A DNA stretch of 64,000 nucleotides from positions 868,001 through 932,000 of the forward strand of contig NZ_FODX01000001.1 of NCBI RefSeq assembly GCF_900110495.1. Reading direction: 5' to 3'. The position numbers were made by a program, and so were the translations under genes. Below the pieces are notes generated by a model. That model worked only from the letters and a program-made list of their open reading frames with translations, did not search any database and was not told the origin of the DNA. Positions 39,235-48,973 of the stretch are shown piece after piece. Position 1 is the stretch's first letter, and every line of letters starts with the position of its first letter. This DNA is from Nitrosovibrio sp. Nv6 (GTDB lineage Bacteria > Pseudomonadota > Gammaproteobacteria > Burkholderiales > Nitrosomonadaceae).

Positions 39235-40248
39235 ATGGATGACGACTTGTCTCGCCATGCGGGAACGCTTGCAACCCCGCCTACCCCGCCAGCCCGGCCC
39301 CGCGTTACCGATTACGAAAATGGTATTAGTGCCATTGACGCGGATTATTTGCGCCAGGGGCTGGCTGCGATTCACCTCATCGTCGAAGGCGGCAAAGCGG
39401 CGCTGGTAGATACCGGAACCTCATCTTCCGTTGATGGCGTAATGGAAGCGCTGCAAAGAAAGAATCTTGCCCCCGACGATATGGCTTATGTGTTTGTCAC
39501 ACACATACATCTCGATCATGCAGGCGGCGCGGGAGAGTTCATGCATCGTTTTCCCAATGCAAAACTGGTAGTGCATCCGCGCGGCGCGCGGCACATGGCC
39601 GACCCCGCCAGGCTCATCTCGAGTGCAATGACAGTTTACGGGGAAGCCGAATTCAAACGCATGTACGGGGTCATCCGCCCGGTGGATGCAAACCGCATCA
39701 TTGAAGCGCCAGACGGGTTCAACCTGGATTTCAACGGCCGCCCATTACTGTTCCTCGATACGCCGGGCCATGCGCGCCATCACTACTGCATCCTCGATCG
39801 GCAATACCGGTCATTTTTCACGGGCGATACTTTCGGAATTTCCTATCGCGAATTCGACGTGGACGGCATGGAGTTCGTATTTCCCACCACCACTCCGGTA
39901 CAGTTCGATCCCGTAGCATTGCACGCCTCCCTGGACCGGCTCATGAGCTACAATCCCTCTTACGCCTTTCTGACGCATTATGGCCGCATTGGCAATTTGC
40001 CGCGCCACGCGGCCGAGATGCACGATTTGATCGATGCCCATGTATCGATAGCCAGGAAGTTGCAGAATCACGTTCCCGGCCGACACGCGGCGCTGGTAGA
40101 AGAACTCGGGGAACTCCTGTTGCAGCGAGTACTCGCCCATGGCTGCAAATTGCCGGAGGAAGAAATTCGAAATTTGCTAAGCCTGGATGTCGGCCTTAAT
40201 GCGCAGGGCTTGGAGAACTGGCTGGGCCAGATGCGTGCGGGCAGTTGA
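39235..40248 (+). CDS. MBL-fold metallo-hydrolase
   Basis: Metallo-beta-lactamase-fold hydrolase of 337 aa. Metal ligands lie in VTHIHLDHAGGAGEFMHRFP, the second His in DTPGHARHHYCI, and FTGDTFGISYREFD. A helical C-terminal extension (about 230-335) is seen in a proteobacterial subfamily of unknown substrate. It lies close behind acs and probably shares its transcript, which could hint at acyl-thioester or lactone chemistry; this is speculation. Confidence 0.85.
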   Translation: MDDDLSRHAGTLATPPTPPARPRVTDYENGISAIDADYLRQGLAAIHLIVEGGKAALVDTGTSSSVDGVMEALQRKNLAPDDMAYVFVTHIHLDHAGGAGEFMHRFPNAKLVVHPRGARHMADPARLISSAMTVYGEAEFKRMYGVIRPVDANRIIEAPDGFNLDFNGRPLLFLDTPGHARHHYCILDRQYRSFFTGDTFGISYREFDVDGMEFVFPTTTPVQFDPVALHASLDRLMSYNPSYAFLTHYGRIGNLPRHAAEMHDLIDAHVSIARKLQNHVPGRHAALVEELGELLLQRVLAHGCKLPEEEIRNLLSLDVGLNAQGLENWLGQMRAGS

Positions 40249-40316
40249 AATGGCTTGCAGGGTCGGAAGCCGCGCAATCGAAATTTGGTGAAACTCGGAA
40301 ACGCCGAAACCAGGAA

Positions 40317-41132
40317 TTACACTCCGGCTGTTTTTATCTGCCTCACTCTCTCAAAAAAACACACCGCCGCCGCGGCTGCAGCATTCAATGACTCTGTGCA
40401 ACCCTGCATGGGAATGCTGATTTGTTCGCCGGCTGCCTGCAGCATCGCACCCGAAAGGCCCATTCCCTCATTACCGAACACCAGGGCGATGGGGCCAGTC
40501 AATCGGGTCTGATAAAGACTATTTTTTGCCTTCAGGGAAGCGGCAATTACCCTGCCGTTAAATGCTCGCGCGACTTCCACCAGATCGGATTGCTCGTGTA
40601 TACATATTGAAAAATGCGCACCCATCGCGGCTCGCAGCGTCTTGGGTGACCAGACATCAGCACAACCATCGGACAGGTAGATATCACTTGCGCCTGCAGC
40701 GACAGCAGAACGCAGTATGGAACCAACGTTTCCCGGATCTTGTATAGCTTCGAGCAGCACGCAAAAACTTTCGTCCCTCCCTCCCCTACGAATGGGGATG
40801 GTCGCGGGTACGGGAATGGATATCAGCGCCATGACACCTACTGGTGTCTTTACCAGAGAAACCTCACGGAACAAGGCGTCGCTCAGCACCACCACCTCCG
40901 TGCGTGCCTTGGTTGCCTGCTCCGCCTGCAAGCGCTTTATCTCCGCATTCTCACGGGCCGACTCGCTCACGATAAGAGTTTGCGGTGGTCCCAGCGCTAG
41001 ATTGTAGGTATCGATCAAGTGAACGCCGTCAAGTAGCGTTTGCGCAGCGGTTCGGCGTTGCCTGGCTGATTCTTTCAGTTTGAGGAGTTGCCTGAAGATC
41101 GGATTATCGCGAGAAGTGATAAATTTCATCAA
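40317..41132 (-). CDS. RNA 2'-O-methyltransferase, TrmH/SpoU family
   Basis: SAM-dependent SPOUT methyltransferase for rRNA or tRNA. N-terminal substrate-binding part (ITSRDNPIFRQLLKLKESARQRR) and the C-terminal trefoil-knot domain with motif 1 LEAIQDPGNVGSILRSAVAAG, motif 2 ALVFGNEGMGLS and motif 3 ISIPMQGCTESLNAAAAAAV. 271 aa. The exact RNA target (RlmB-like or TsnR-like) is not clear. It is 3 bp downstream of greB on the same strand. Confidence 0.88.
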   Translation of the reverse strand: MMKFITSRDNPIFRQLLKLKESARQRRTAAQTLLDGVHLIDTYNLALGPPQTLIVSESARENAEIKRLQAEQATKARTEVVVLSDALFREVSLVKTPVGVMALISIPVPATIPIRRGGRDESFCVLLEAIQDPGNVGSILRSAVAAGASDIYLSDGCADVWSPKTLRAAMGAHFSICIHEQSDLVEVARAFNGRVIAASLKAKNSLYQTRLTGPIALVFGNEGMGLSGAMLQAAGEQISIPMQGCTESLNAAAAAAVCFFERVRQIKTAGV

Positions 41133-41135
41133 CTA

Positions 41136-41765
41136 TCAGCTACTGGGGTTAGCTCTATCCACCTCAGCCCCACCCGTTTCCCTGAACGGTTCCATCGGAA
41201 TCGTCCGATATTCGACCTCCAGAATCTCCAGCTCTTCAGTTCCACCCGGCGCATGCAGTGTCACCACATCGCCTTCCCGCGCTTTCATCAACGCTCGCGC
41301 CAACGGCGAAACCCAACTTATATAACCTCTGGAGGTATCGATCTCATCGACGCCGACGATAGAAACTGTTTTCTCCTCGCCTTTCTGGTTGGCAAAAGTA
41401 ACGGTAGCGCCGAAAAAAATCTGATTGTCATTTTCTCTCGGCGCGGCGGGATCCACGACTTCGGCTATATCCAGCCGTTTGGTAAGAAAACGTATACGCC
41501 GGTCGATTTCCCGCAAACGCTTCTTGCCGTAGATATAATCCGCATTCTCCGAACGGTCGCCGTTGGCGGCGGCCCATGACACCGTAGCTGTCACATTGGG
41601 GCGCTCTTTATTCATCAGCCACAGAAACTCGTCCATTAACCGTTTGTGCCCTCCAGGGGTGATGTAGTTCTTGCTACCTTTGGGCAAAGGAGGCGAGGAA
41701 CTGGCAGCCTCTTCTTCGCCAGGATCGTTATCCGGTTCAGTTTCCCTGGTAAATGCCTTACTCAT
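41136..41765 (-). CDS. greB: Transcription elongation factor GreB
   Basis: Stimulates transcript cleavage by backtracked RNA polymerase. After a disordered acidic N-terminus (about residues 1-30, longer than E. coli GreB) comes the coiled coil: YITPGGHKRLMDEFLWLMNKERPNVTATVSWAAANGDRSENADYIYGKKRLREIDRR, including the acidic tip region. The C-terminal FKBP-like domain ends with EREGDVVTLHAPGGTEELEILEV-type text. ATG 41765 (MSKAFTRETEPD) is preferred. 209 aa. Confidence 0.92.
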   Translation of the reverse strand: MSKAFTRETEPDNDPGEEEAASSSPPLPKGSKNYITPGGHKRLMDEFLWLMNKERPNVTATVSWAAANGDRSENADYIYGKKRLREIDRRIRFLTKRLDIAEVVDPAAPRENDNQIFFGATVTFANQKGEEKTVSIVGVDEIDTSRGYISWVSPLARALMKAREGDVVTLHAPGGTEELEILEVEYRTIPMEPFRETGGAEVDRANPSS

Positions 41766-41913
41766 ATACGGCCGATCCAATCGATGAATTGTTATCCATA
41801 AAGAAATAGGTGAATTTTGTCATTACGGCGCTCAACCGGAATGCAGCGAAAACAACCGTAGTGCGTTTGCACGCCCGGATACTTGTTCCCGCCAGTGTGA
41901 CATGACGAGCGCT

Positions 41914-42933
41914 CTAGTCGTTTTCAACCAGCATCCGCCGCGCTTCCTCCGTCGCGCCAAGCAGTCCGGCTTTGGGGTTCATCACCACGTGCACCGGCAG
42001 CTCTCCCATCAATGAGGAAAAGCGTCCCTTGTCGCGAAATGCTTTCATGAAGCCACCTTCCCTCAACTTGTCGATAATTCTGGGCGCAATACCGCCAGCC
42101 ACATACACGCCATTTCGACACAATCCCGCCAGCGCCAGATTCCCTGCATAAGCGCCGTAAACCTCAACAAATAAATCCATTGCTTTCACTGCAATCGGGT
42201 GCTTGTGGTTGAAAGCAAGGTCGGTGACTTGAGCCGCGCCATCGTCCTCAAGGCGCACCTGCGTCAACCCCGCAGCGCTCTTCAGATCGGCTTGCAGAAA
42301 ATTGAAAATATTTGTCAATCCCGGCCCGGACAATACTCGCTCTACCGATACATGGCCAAATATCTTCCGCAAATATTGCAGGAGCCGGGCCTGTAACTCA
42401 TTCGCGGGAGCGAAATCCATATGCCCGGCTTCGCTTGCTAACGGTATATAACGACCGCCTTGCCATACTAGCCACGCGCCCCCCATGCCAGTGCCTGCAC
42501 CAAGCGCGACTCGCGTCCCCCCGGCATGAGGATTACCGGTTTGCAGCGTCACCAGATCGCCGGCGGAGAGGACTTCGACGCTCAGCGCCGCCGCTTCGAA
42601 ATCATTAATGAGTTTAACCTTGGGAATGGAAAATTCTCTCGCAATGTCCTCCTTATCCATCACCCAAGGCAAGTTGGTGAGAGTTGCCTCCTGCTTTGCG
42701 ATCGGCCCTGCCACTGCAAAACAGGCGCTGGCCACACTGGAGCCGATCCCGAACGTTGACGTATCATTCAGGAAATCCCGGAGAATGTACGAAAAACTCG
42801 AATACTCGGGGCTGGCATAGCGGCGTTCGCAACACACCTGGACATTGTTGTCTTGCAGTTGCGATGCCTGCAGCAAGGTCTTGGTTCCGCCAATATCGCC
42901 ACTGATCAAGTATCCGGTCAAAGTTCGCTCCAT
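41914..42933 (-). CDS. glk: Glucokinase
   Basis: ATP-dependent glucose kinase of the bacterial Glk family. It has the phosphate-binding motif ISGDIGGTKTLLQ, AVAGPIAKQEATLTNLPWV, the catalytic Asp in KLINDFEAAALSV, LGAGTGMGGAWLV, the His/Glu sugar-binding EAGHMDFAP and a C-terminal VYVAGGIAPRI. 339 aa. It overlaps mtfA by 16 bp. In an autotrophic ammonia oxidiser it probably serves glycogen or sucrose turnover; that role is inferred. Confidence 0.93.
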   Translation of the reverse strand: MERTLTGYLISGDIGGTKTLLQASQLQDNNVQVCCERRYASPEYSSFSYILRDFLNDTSTFGIGSSVASACFAVAGPIAKQEATLTNLPWVMDKEDIAREFSIPKVKLINDFEAAALSVEVLSAGDLVTLQTGNPHAGGTRVALGAGTGMGGAWLVWQGGRYIPLASEAGHMDFAPANELQARLLQYLRKIFGHVSVERVLSGPGLTNIFNFLQADLKSAAGLTQVRLEDDGAAQVTDLAFNHKHPIAVKAMDLFVEVYGAYAGNLALAGLCRNGVYVAGGIAPRIIDKLREGGFMKAFRDKGRFSSLMGELPVHVVMNPKAGLLGATEEARRMLVEND

Positions 42934-43691
42934 CGTTGTGCGGGATCCTGGCGATAAAACAACGCCAACTGTTCGTAAACCAGAGGAAAATGGAGTTTTA
43001 CCGACAAGGGTGTTTCAAAAAAAGCCTCACTCATTACCGCAAAGAACTCGGCAGGATCCTCGGCCGCATAGGAGTCCACCTCTGTCACCTCATCCGCGTC
43101 AATACTCCTGCAAAAATCCGCATAGGCCTTGCTGAATGCTTCGCTCCATGCCTGCCTGCTCATATCAGGATGCAACGGGGGAAATCCGTTGGCATCTCCA
43201 TTCAACATGTCAAGTTTGTGGGCAAATTCGTGTATCACGACGTTATAGCCCACCCCGGTTCCAGCAGCGGCGGTATCCTCCCAGGAAAGAATCACGGGCC
43301 CGCCCAGCCAGGATTCCCCTGATGCCGGCTCACTACCGAGATGCACCACGCCATCTTCGTCCACATACTCATAATCGCGAATAAATTCACCGGGATAAAT
43401 AATAATTTCGACCCAACCATCGTAATAATCCAGATCGAGATTCAGAATCAGAATACAAGCCTGCGCTGCGATCAGCACATGCATTTCATCGGTGACAATC
43501 AGCCCATGCGCACCGCTTATTTGCTTGGCATGAAGGAACAGTATGGCGCATTCGCGCAGGCGCGCGAGTTCAGCGGGGCTCAGGTTGCGCAGGAATCGCA
43601 GCTGCCCTACCGCATTTTGCCAAACATCATCAGGGATCGAATCATTCTTGAGGATGCGGCGGCGATACCAGGTTTTAAAATTGGAAAGCAT
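42918..43691 (-). CDS. mtfA: MtfA-like zinc peptidase
   Basis: Cytosolic zinc metallopeptidase of the MtfA/DUF980 family; in E. coli MtfA binds the Mlc repressor and affects glucose PTS expression. The gluzincin motif NVVIHEFAHKLDMLNG is present, with the downstream Glu in AEDPAEFFAVMSEAFFE. 257 aa. The overlap with glk (16 bp) suggests coupled expression and a link to sugar metabolism, although no Mlc or PTS gene is in view. Confidence 0.9.
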   Translation of the reverse strand: MLSNFKTWYRRRILKNDSIPDDVWQNAVGQLRFLRNLSPAELARLRECAILFLHAKQISGAHGLIVTDEMHVLIAAQACILILNLDLDYYDGWVEIIIYPGEFIRDYEYVDEDGVVHLGSEPASGESWLGGPVILSWEDTAAAGTGVGYNVVIHEFAHKLDMLNGDANGFPPLHPDMSRQAWSEAFSKAYADFCRSIDADEVTEVDSYAAEDPAEFFAVMSEAFFETPLSVKLHFPLVYEQLALFYRQDPAQRWSEL

Positions 43692-43703
43692 TGAGATTCG
43701 AAA

Positions 43704-44831
43704 TCAGTCATCATCGGGCTCCAGCCTAGAGGTTTCCACTTGCAGCGACTCCAGTTCCACCGCGTCGATCCGGGCAAAACGCTGGCTAATCTTGCGGCTC
43801 GAAACATGGACCTCCTCCACATCCTGATTAGCCTGCCGAATATGATCGGAAAGTTTTTTCATGCGCTCGTCGAAGCGGGCAAAATCCTTGCCAAGCCTGA
43901 AGAGTTCGTTCTTGATGATATGCACCTGCTCGCGGGTTTCAATATCTTTCAGCACCGCGCGGGCTGTATTCAGCACCGCCATTAGCGTTGTAGGCGAGAC
44001 TATCCACACCTGCTTCTGCATGGCGTAATCGACCACATCGTATTGACAGGCGTGGATTTCTGCAAAAACGGCCTCTGCCGGTACAAACATTACCGCCCCG
44101 TCGCAGGTTTCCGGCGGCACTATATATTTGCTGGCTATGTCATCCACATGTTTTTTCACATCCGCCTTGAATTGCTTTTGGGCCAATGCCCGACTGGCAT
44201 CATCCGCCTGGTGATCAAACATGCGATGGAAATTTTCCAGCGGGAATTTTGAATCAACGGCGACCATTCCGGTTGGCGGCGGCAGCCGCAACACGCAATC
44301 CGCGCGGTTGCCGTTGGAAAGCGTATGCTGCATCGTATATGCAGCCGGCGGTAAAACGTTGCGTACCAGTGCTTCCAGTTGCACCTCGCCGAATGCGCCA
44401 CGGGAACGTTTGTCCCCCAGAAGCTCCTGCAAACTCACCATGTTGGTGGTAAGACTGTCTATTTTTTTCTGCGCCTCGTCAATCGTCGCAAGCCGCGTCA
44501 TGACGCTGGTGAAAGTCTCATTCGTTTTCCTGAATCCCTCATCGAGCCGTTCAGCGACATGGCCGCTGATCTGGTCCAATCGCGCTTCCACCGTTCCACG
44601 TAATTGCTCGGAAGTTTTGCCGAGCGTCCCCGATATCCGCTCACCCTGGTTGGCCAAGCCCTCGTGCAAATCCTTGAGCATGTCGCGATGCTTGTCTTCC
44701 ATCAGCTTCGCCTGTTGCCCCAGCAGATTGCGCACCATGGTCGAGAGCATGCCGAGCCTGATCACCAGAAAAGCCATTGTGACAAGCAGAATTGCAGCAG
44801 AAGTAATAATCAGCAGGTTTGCGGATATCAT
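43704..44831 (-). CDS. rmuC: DNA recombination protein RmuC
   Basis: Predicted membrane-anchored nuclease-like protein that limits recombination at inverted repeats. One N-terminal helix (about residues 5-25), long coiled coil (about 35-135), then the RmuC core: RGAFGEVQLEALVRNVLPP, DSKFPLENFHRMF, FVPAEAVFAEIHACQYDVVDYAMQKQVWIVSPTTLMAVLNT. The PD-(D/E)xK-like D-S-K is present. 375 aa. It lies 12 bp upstream of mtfA on the same strand. Confidence 0.93.
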   Translation of the reverse strand: MISANLLIITSAAILLVTMAFLVIRLGMLSTMVRNLLGQQAKLMEDKHRDMLKDLHEGLANQGERISGTLGKTSEQLRGTVEARLDQISGHVAERLDEGFRKTNETFTSVMTRLATIDEAQKKIDSLTTNMVSLQELLGDKRSRGAFGEVQLEALVRNVLPPAAYTMQHTLSNGNRADCVLRLPPPTGMVAVDSKFPLENFHRMFDHQADDASRALAQKQFKADVKKHVDDIASKYIVPPETCDGAVMFVPAEAVFAEIHACQYDVVDYAMQKQVWIVSPTTLMAVLNTARAVLKDIETREQVHIIKNELFRLGKDFARFDERMKKLSDHIRQANQDVEEVHVSSRKISQRFARIDAVELESLQVETSRLEPDDD

Positions 44832-45067
44832 GTTATAAAAGTATACCGGAGAATGGGACTACCAAGCGGTTGCCTTTTTTACCGGTGCTGGATCGGCACA
44901 GGTTGGCGCAGGATGAAAGGACAGCCGGTTATCTGCTCCTTCGACCACTGGCTCGCCTTATGGTTGGTAAAATCATGGGAAATGCCGTTTTAATCCATTG
45001 CAGGTCACCGGCAGCAACACTCGCTCTGGCCATAGGCGGAAAGATATGATTTCTCGGCCGCGAGCTA

Positions 45068-45520
45068 TCATCTCATGTCTGCAGGATAGTACCGCTCGCT
45101 TTCCATCTGGTGCCTCCGCCATTTGCCCTGGCGTTGCTTAACGCGATCCTGATAGCCCCCGACGAGCTCCTCCGTATCTTCCTTCTTTCTCTCAAGCCGC
45201 TCCTTCCGGGCTTTTCTGCCTACACGACGCCTCTCCTCCGTTGCCTGCCGCTCTCCCGGTCTCAATTCCTTCGGCCTCAACTCTTCCAAAGCGGAGTCAA
45301 CAGGCCTCGATTCCTTGGGCCTCAACTCTTCCGAAGCGGACGCCCAAGGCCTCGACTCCCATGGCTTCGGCGGGATATTTTTCTGTCCTCCCTGCTGTTT
45401 TGTCTGATGCGTTGCCGGTTCTTGCTGCCCCAACGGGCCATCTCCATATGCGATAACATGCTGCGGCGCAAGCATGACAAAAGCGATAAGTGCTGCGCAC
45501 TGAGTACATGGGACTTTCAT
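45068..45520 (-). CDS. Secreted charged-repeat protein, hypothetical
   Basis: 150-aa protein with an N-terminal export signal (about residues 1-24, containing two Cys) and a mature part extremely rich in Arg, Glu, Lys, Pro and Gln. An internal repeat is visible: SEELRPKESRPVDSALEEL then RPKELRPGE, mirrored by direct repeats in the DNA at about 45285-45350. The C-terminus (KARKERLERKKEDTEELVGG) is helical and basic. No known domain; probably disordered. It might bind nucleic acid or polyanions in the periplasm. Confidence 0.6.
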   Translation of the reverse strand: MKVPCTQCAALIAFVMLAPQHVIAYGDGPLGQQEPATHQTKQQGGQKNIPPKPWESRPWASASEELRPKESRPVDSALEELRPKELRPGERQATEERRRVGRKARKERLERKKEDTEELVGGYQDRVKQRQGKWRRHQMESERYYPADMR

Positions 45521-45608
45521 GATTGTGCGGCTCCTTTGCTATTAGTTCTGTTAGTATTAATTTGGTTATTGATAAAATTAACCTTGAATCATCAGCTCGT
45601 AAAACTGC

Positions 45609-46187
45609 TTATTTATCGGATTGCTCATCGACAACTGCTGCCGTTGTTTTTTGCAGAGGATAACAAATCTTCAAGCCGTCTGTTTGTGCCCACGGCGTCA
45701 TCAAATGCAGCTTCCGTCCCTGCGCGTTGATGATGTCTTCCACCCTAGCACCTCGCAATATAAGCGCATCGGCAATCAACGAACGATGGCAACGCCATGG
45801 TACCGCTTCGGCACACATCAACGCACACCGCTCGTGCGCAGCAAGCTCCAGGACATCCTGCACATTGTCGCTGAATTCCGCCGTTTGCATATAGTCGGCA
45901 TACCCGCGAAAAGACGCATTGCGCCAGGCGCCGTTGATCGAGTCCTTCCGGGCGTGCCGCAGTCCGCCAAGTCCCGGTAGATGCGTGTATTTGATTCCAA
46001 CCGCTTCCAGGGAGCCGGGCAGAGTTTCTTTGTTGAATTGCGGATTCTGCCGGGAACGCGGCATAGTACGCACATCAAGAACATGCGTGACTTCGTTAAT
46101 CTTTAACAGGCTGATAAATGCATCCAATGGATGCGTCGAATGTCCGATCGTGCATATCAACGGTTCCGGTGCCGATTGCTTTTTCAT
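45609..46187 (-). CDS. DUF488 family protein
   Basis: 192-aa cytosolic protein of the DUF488 family. Hallmarks: CTIGHSTHPLDAFISLL at the start, VLDVRTMPRSRQNPQFNKETL, LPGLGGLR and CAEAVPWRCHRSLIADAL with its conserved Cys/His pair. The biochemical role is not established. It stands alone on the minus strand. Confidence 0.85.
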   Translation of the reverse strand: MKKQSAPEPLICTIGHSTHPLDAFISLLKINEVTHVLDVRTMPRSRQNPQFNKETLPGSLEAVGIKYTHLPGLGGLRHARKDSINGAWRNASFRGYADYMQTAEFSDNVQDVLELAAHERCALMCAEAVPWRCHRSLIADALILRGARVEDIINAQGRKLHLMTPWAQTDGLKICYPLQKTTAAVVDEQSDK

Positions 46188-46349
46188 AACGTTTGCTTCG
46201 CTCGCTCAGTTGCTGCTCATGGTATTCGCAGACTTGATATGGAAAACTCCAAGCCACTCGAAAACTCACTCTACGGAAATGCCGACAAAATCCGGTTTTC
46301 CCGGAAAGCGGATACTGCCATACGCCAGCGCCTTGCAAATCACCCATTG

Positions 46350-48116
46350 TTATTGCGCCTTTCCTGCCGCCGGTGCTGCAATGCATCCAAAGCGCGAAGC
46401 GCCGAGTTTTACGTCTGCTCTCGCCCAAGCCTTCTCGAAACGCGCCTCGATCAGCGCTGCCTGCTCGTCCTTGTTTTGCGCGCGCAGTGCCTGCAACAGA
46501 CCATAAAGCGCCCATCCGTTATTACGATTGCGTCGCAGTTCTTCCCAATATACAGTTTCCGCCTCGGCAGGGCGCCCCGATTCCAGCAGAATGGCGCCGA
46601 GTGTCAATCTCGGAGGCGATTGCCATTCCGGCGGCTCTGTATAAGCCAAGGCATCTTCAAGGCGAATCGCCCTGTCGAGATGCGCGATGGCGGAATCGAA
46701 CTGTCCTCGGGCGGCGGCGATCTCGCCGGCGAGCACTTCGGGGCCAATGCTCAGAACAGCGCGCGCTGTGTTGGGTGAAAGGAGCGCCGCATCCAGCGAC
46801 TTATCCTTCATTATCTCCCGCAGCGCCGCCAATTCCTGCTCGGCAGGCTGCAACTGCCGTGTCGCGGCAAAAGCCAGGCCGCGCGCATAATGCCATGCAC
46901 CTTTCAGAAATGCGTTCGTTGATGTTGGCGCAGGTTCCTGGAGAATCTCGTTCCACTTCCCGAATCTTGCAAAGGCCCAGTAGGGCACGGCGCGAAATAT
47001 CGCTGTTCCCGGCACTTCCTTCAGCACGGCATCGCCTATCATGCTCGCCACCTTCTGCGCTGACTCTATCGCAGTACGGCTCTGGCCGTCTGCGGTAGCG
47101 GCAGCCCAAAGAAAGTGCATGTTGTGGGTAAAATACATTACCGGATAAAGTTCCTGTTCCTGCGACTCCTGATCCTGTGCATGACGCTGCGAGAAATACC
47201 TCTCGTCAGCCGCAATAGCGAGCTGATTACTTTTTATCGCATCGGCATATCTGCCCACCCGCAGGTAAATGTGCGACGGCATGTGTACCAGATGCCCTGC
47301 ATCCGGCATCAATGTAAGCAGCGTATCGGCCGCCTTCTCAGCCCGCTCGGGTGTATCCGTCGGCTCAATGAGATGGATATACATGTGGACCGCCCCAGGA
47401 TGTTTCGGATTGCGCCGCATCACCTCCTCCGTAAGCGCGACTATTTCAGCTGTACTCTCAAATGGATAGCCATCGCGCATCCAGTAGCCCCAGGGCTGGA
47501 GGTCCATCACCGACTCTACATAGAGCATGGCAATATCCAGGTCGTTCGTAAAACGCTGGTGCACATCCCGCATCGCATCCGCGTAAGCCTTATCGTTAGC
47601 CTTGCGATGCTCGGGGTTGCCGCTATAGCGCTTCTCGAGCGCGCCGATGAGTGCGCGCTCGCGGGGCGAAGCACCTGCCATCCGCGACGCGGCCTTTCGC
47701 ACAAGCTCCAATGCCGGCATCTCATCCTCCGGTTCCATTGCCGCATTGATGTTGGGGCCGAGTACGAGCGCCTGACCCCAGTAAGCCATCGCCAGCGAAG
47801 GGTCAAGCCGTGCCGCCTCGCGGAAGGCACGGCCTGCCTCGGCATGGTTAAATGCGTACGAGAGGTTCAGCCCCTGGTTAATGTACTGCTGCGCCAGCCT
47901 GTTTTGCGTGCTGACTGGAAATGTATGGGAGCCAAGGTTTAGCAGCTTTGGAGCGGCTTCACTGCCGGGCTCGGACTTGTTCGTCTGATCGTGATGCGCA
48001 TGAGCTCGCCCCCTGGTTGCCGAAGCCGGCACTTCCGTCTGGGCAAACGTAGCGGTAGCGCCGCTCATCGCCAGCACTAATCCCAGCATCGTGAAATGAC
48101 GAATACGGGTTTGCAT
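46350..48116 (-). CDS. Exported TPR-repeat protein
   Basis: 588-aa protein with a signal peptide (MQTRIRHFTMLGLVLAMSGA) and a His-rich stretch just after it. TPR-like helical repeats follow: AEAGRAFREAARLDPSLAMAYWGQAL near the start and PAEAETVYWEELRRNRNNGWALYGLL near the end. ATG 48116 lies 8 nt after AAGGAGG; the open frame upstream has no RBS. The middle contains many His/Met motifs (HLVHMPSHIYLRVG, YFTHNMHFLWAA), a pattern seen in a widespread family of unannotated periplasmic TPR proteins. Function unknown. Confidence 0.75.
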   Translation of the reverse strand: MQTRIRHFTMLGLVLAMSGATATFAQTEVPASATRGRAHAHHDQTNKSEPGSEAAPKLLNLGSHTFPVSTQNRLAQQYINQGLNLSYAFNHAEAGRAFREAARLDPSLAMAYWGQALVLGPNINAAMEPEDEMPALELVRKAASRMAGASPRERALIGALEKRYSGNPEHRKANDKAYADAMRDVHQRFTNDLDIAMLYVESVMDLQPWGYWMRDGYPFESTAEIVALTEEVMRRNPKHPGAVHMYIHLIEPTDTPERAEKAADTLLTLMPDAGHLVHMPSHIYLRVGRYADAIKSNQLAIAADERYFSQRHAQDQESQEQELYPVMYFTHNMHFLWAAATADGQSRTAIESAQKVASMIGDAVLKEVPGTAIFRAVPYWAFARFGKWNEILQEPAPTSTNAFLKGAWHYARGLAFAATRQLQPAEQELAALREIMKDKSLDAALLSPNTARAVLSIGPEVLAGEIAAARGQFDSAIAHLDRAIRLEDALAYTEPPEWQSPPRLTLGAILLESGRPAEAETVYWEELRRNRNNGWALYGLLQALRAQNKDEQAALIEARFEKAWARADVKLGASRFGCIAAPAAGKAQ

Positions 48117-48147
48117 GGGCATTACCTCCTTGACAACCGTTAGTATG

Positions 48148-48870
48148 CTATCTGATGGCTGGGTTACGCAGTTCCGCCAAGCGCGCCAAGCCGAAATGAA
48201 TGAAAGCAAGCGCGGCCAGCACGGGTGCGAACAGATTTAAAAATGGTATAAATTGTACCAGGCCGGTCAAAAGCCCCAAGCCCCATAGTGATGGCCGATG
48301 AGCGGAAAATATCGCCTGCATTTCCGCGCGGCTGGCATGTTCACTCAATGCATCATACCGGAACAGACGCTGATTCAGATAAGCGGTAGCGGCAAATGGG
48401 ATGATCACGCCGGCGCCGACCAACCACAACGGAAGGGTGATCGCCCAAATTGCGACAAAGATGCCGAGAGCGATCAAAGCATTGAGCAGACTGCCAACGA
48501 GACCGCCACCGCTTTCGCGTTTAAGCTGCGGATAATCGCGCTGGGCCACCAGACGAATTAGCGCGGACATTGCGAATAGCGCTGTAATAACCAGCGCAGT
48601 AACGAAAACCAGCGGCACAAACAGAATCAGATGCGCAACCGCCTGAATTCCATACGCGATCCATCTCGGTTCCACGCCTTCCAGCCAGGTTTGAATACCG
48701 ATCGCCGTAAGGCCACTCGCTATCCATCCTGAGAAAGTACTCCAGAATGTCACACCCAGAATCAACCACAACAAGCTCGCTGCCAACATGGGCCAGATCA
48801 CGATCCACAAGACCTGAAACTGGAACAAATCACGAAAACCGCGCGAAAACGCTTCGAATACCCGGGCCAC
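48148..48870 (-). CDS. EI24 domain (CysZ-like) membrane protein
   Basis: 240-aa integral membrane protein of the EI24 family, which includes the sulfate permease CysZ. It starts FEAFSRGFRDLFQFQVLWIV and has four or more hydrophobic helices, with family text PFAATAYLNQRLFRYDALSEHASRAE and a C-terminal GLVQFIPFLNLFAPVLAALAFIH. GTG 48870 with AAGGAG 5 nt upstream is preferred over TTG 48918. Sulfate transport is only one possibility. Confidence 0.8.
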   Translation of the reverse strand: MARVFEAFSRGFRDLFQFQVLWIVIWPMLAASLLWLILGVTFWSTFSGWIASGLTAIGIQTWLEGVEPRWIAYGIQAVAHLILFVPLVFVTALVITALFAMSALIRLVAQRDYPQLKRESGGGLVGSLLNALIALGIFVAIWAITLPLWLVGAGVIIPFAATAYLNQRLFRYDALSEHASRAEMQAIFSAHRPSLWGLGLLTGLVQFIPFLNLFAPVLAALAFIHFGLARLAELRNPAIR

Positions 48871-48973
48871 GCATTCTCCTTTCTTAAAACTTCTTCTCGG
48901 CAGTAAATGTAGGCTCAACCTTTACAGCAGTTGAAAATTAAAATGCGGGCAACAGATTATCAACCGTTATAGA

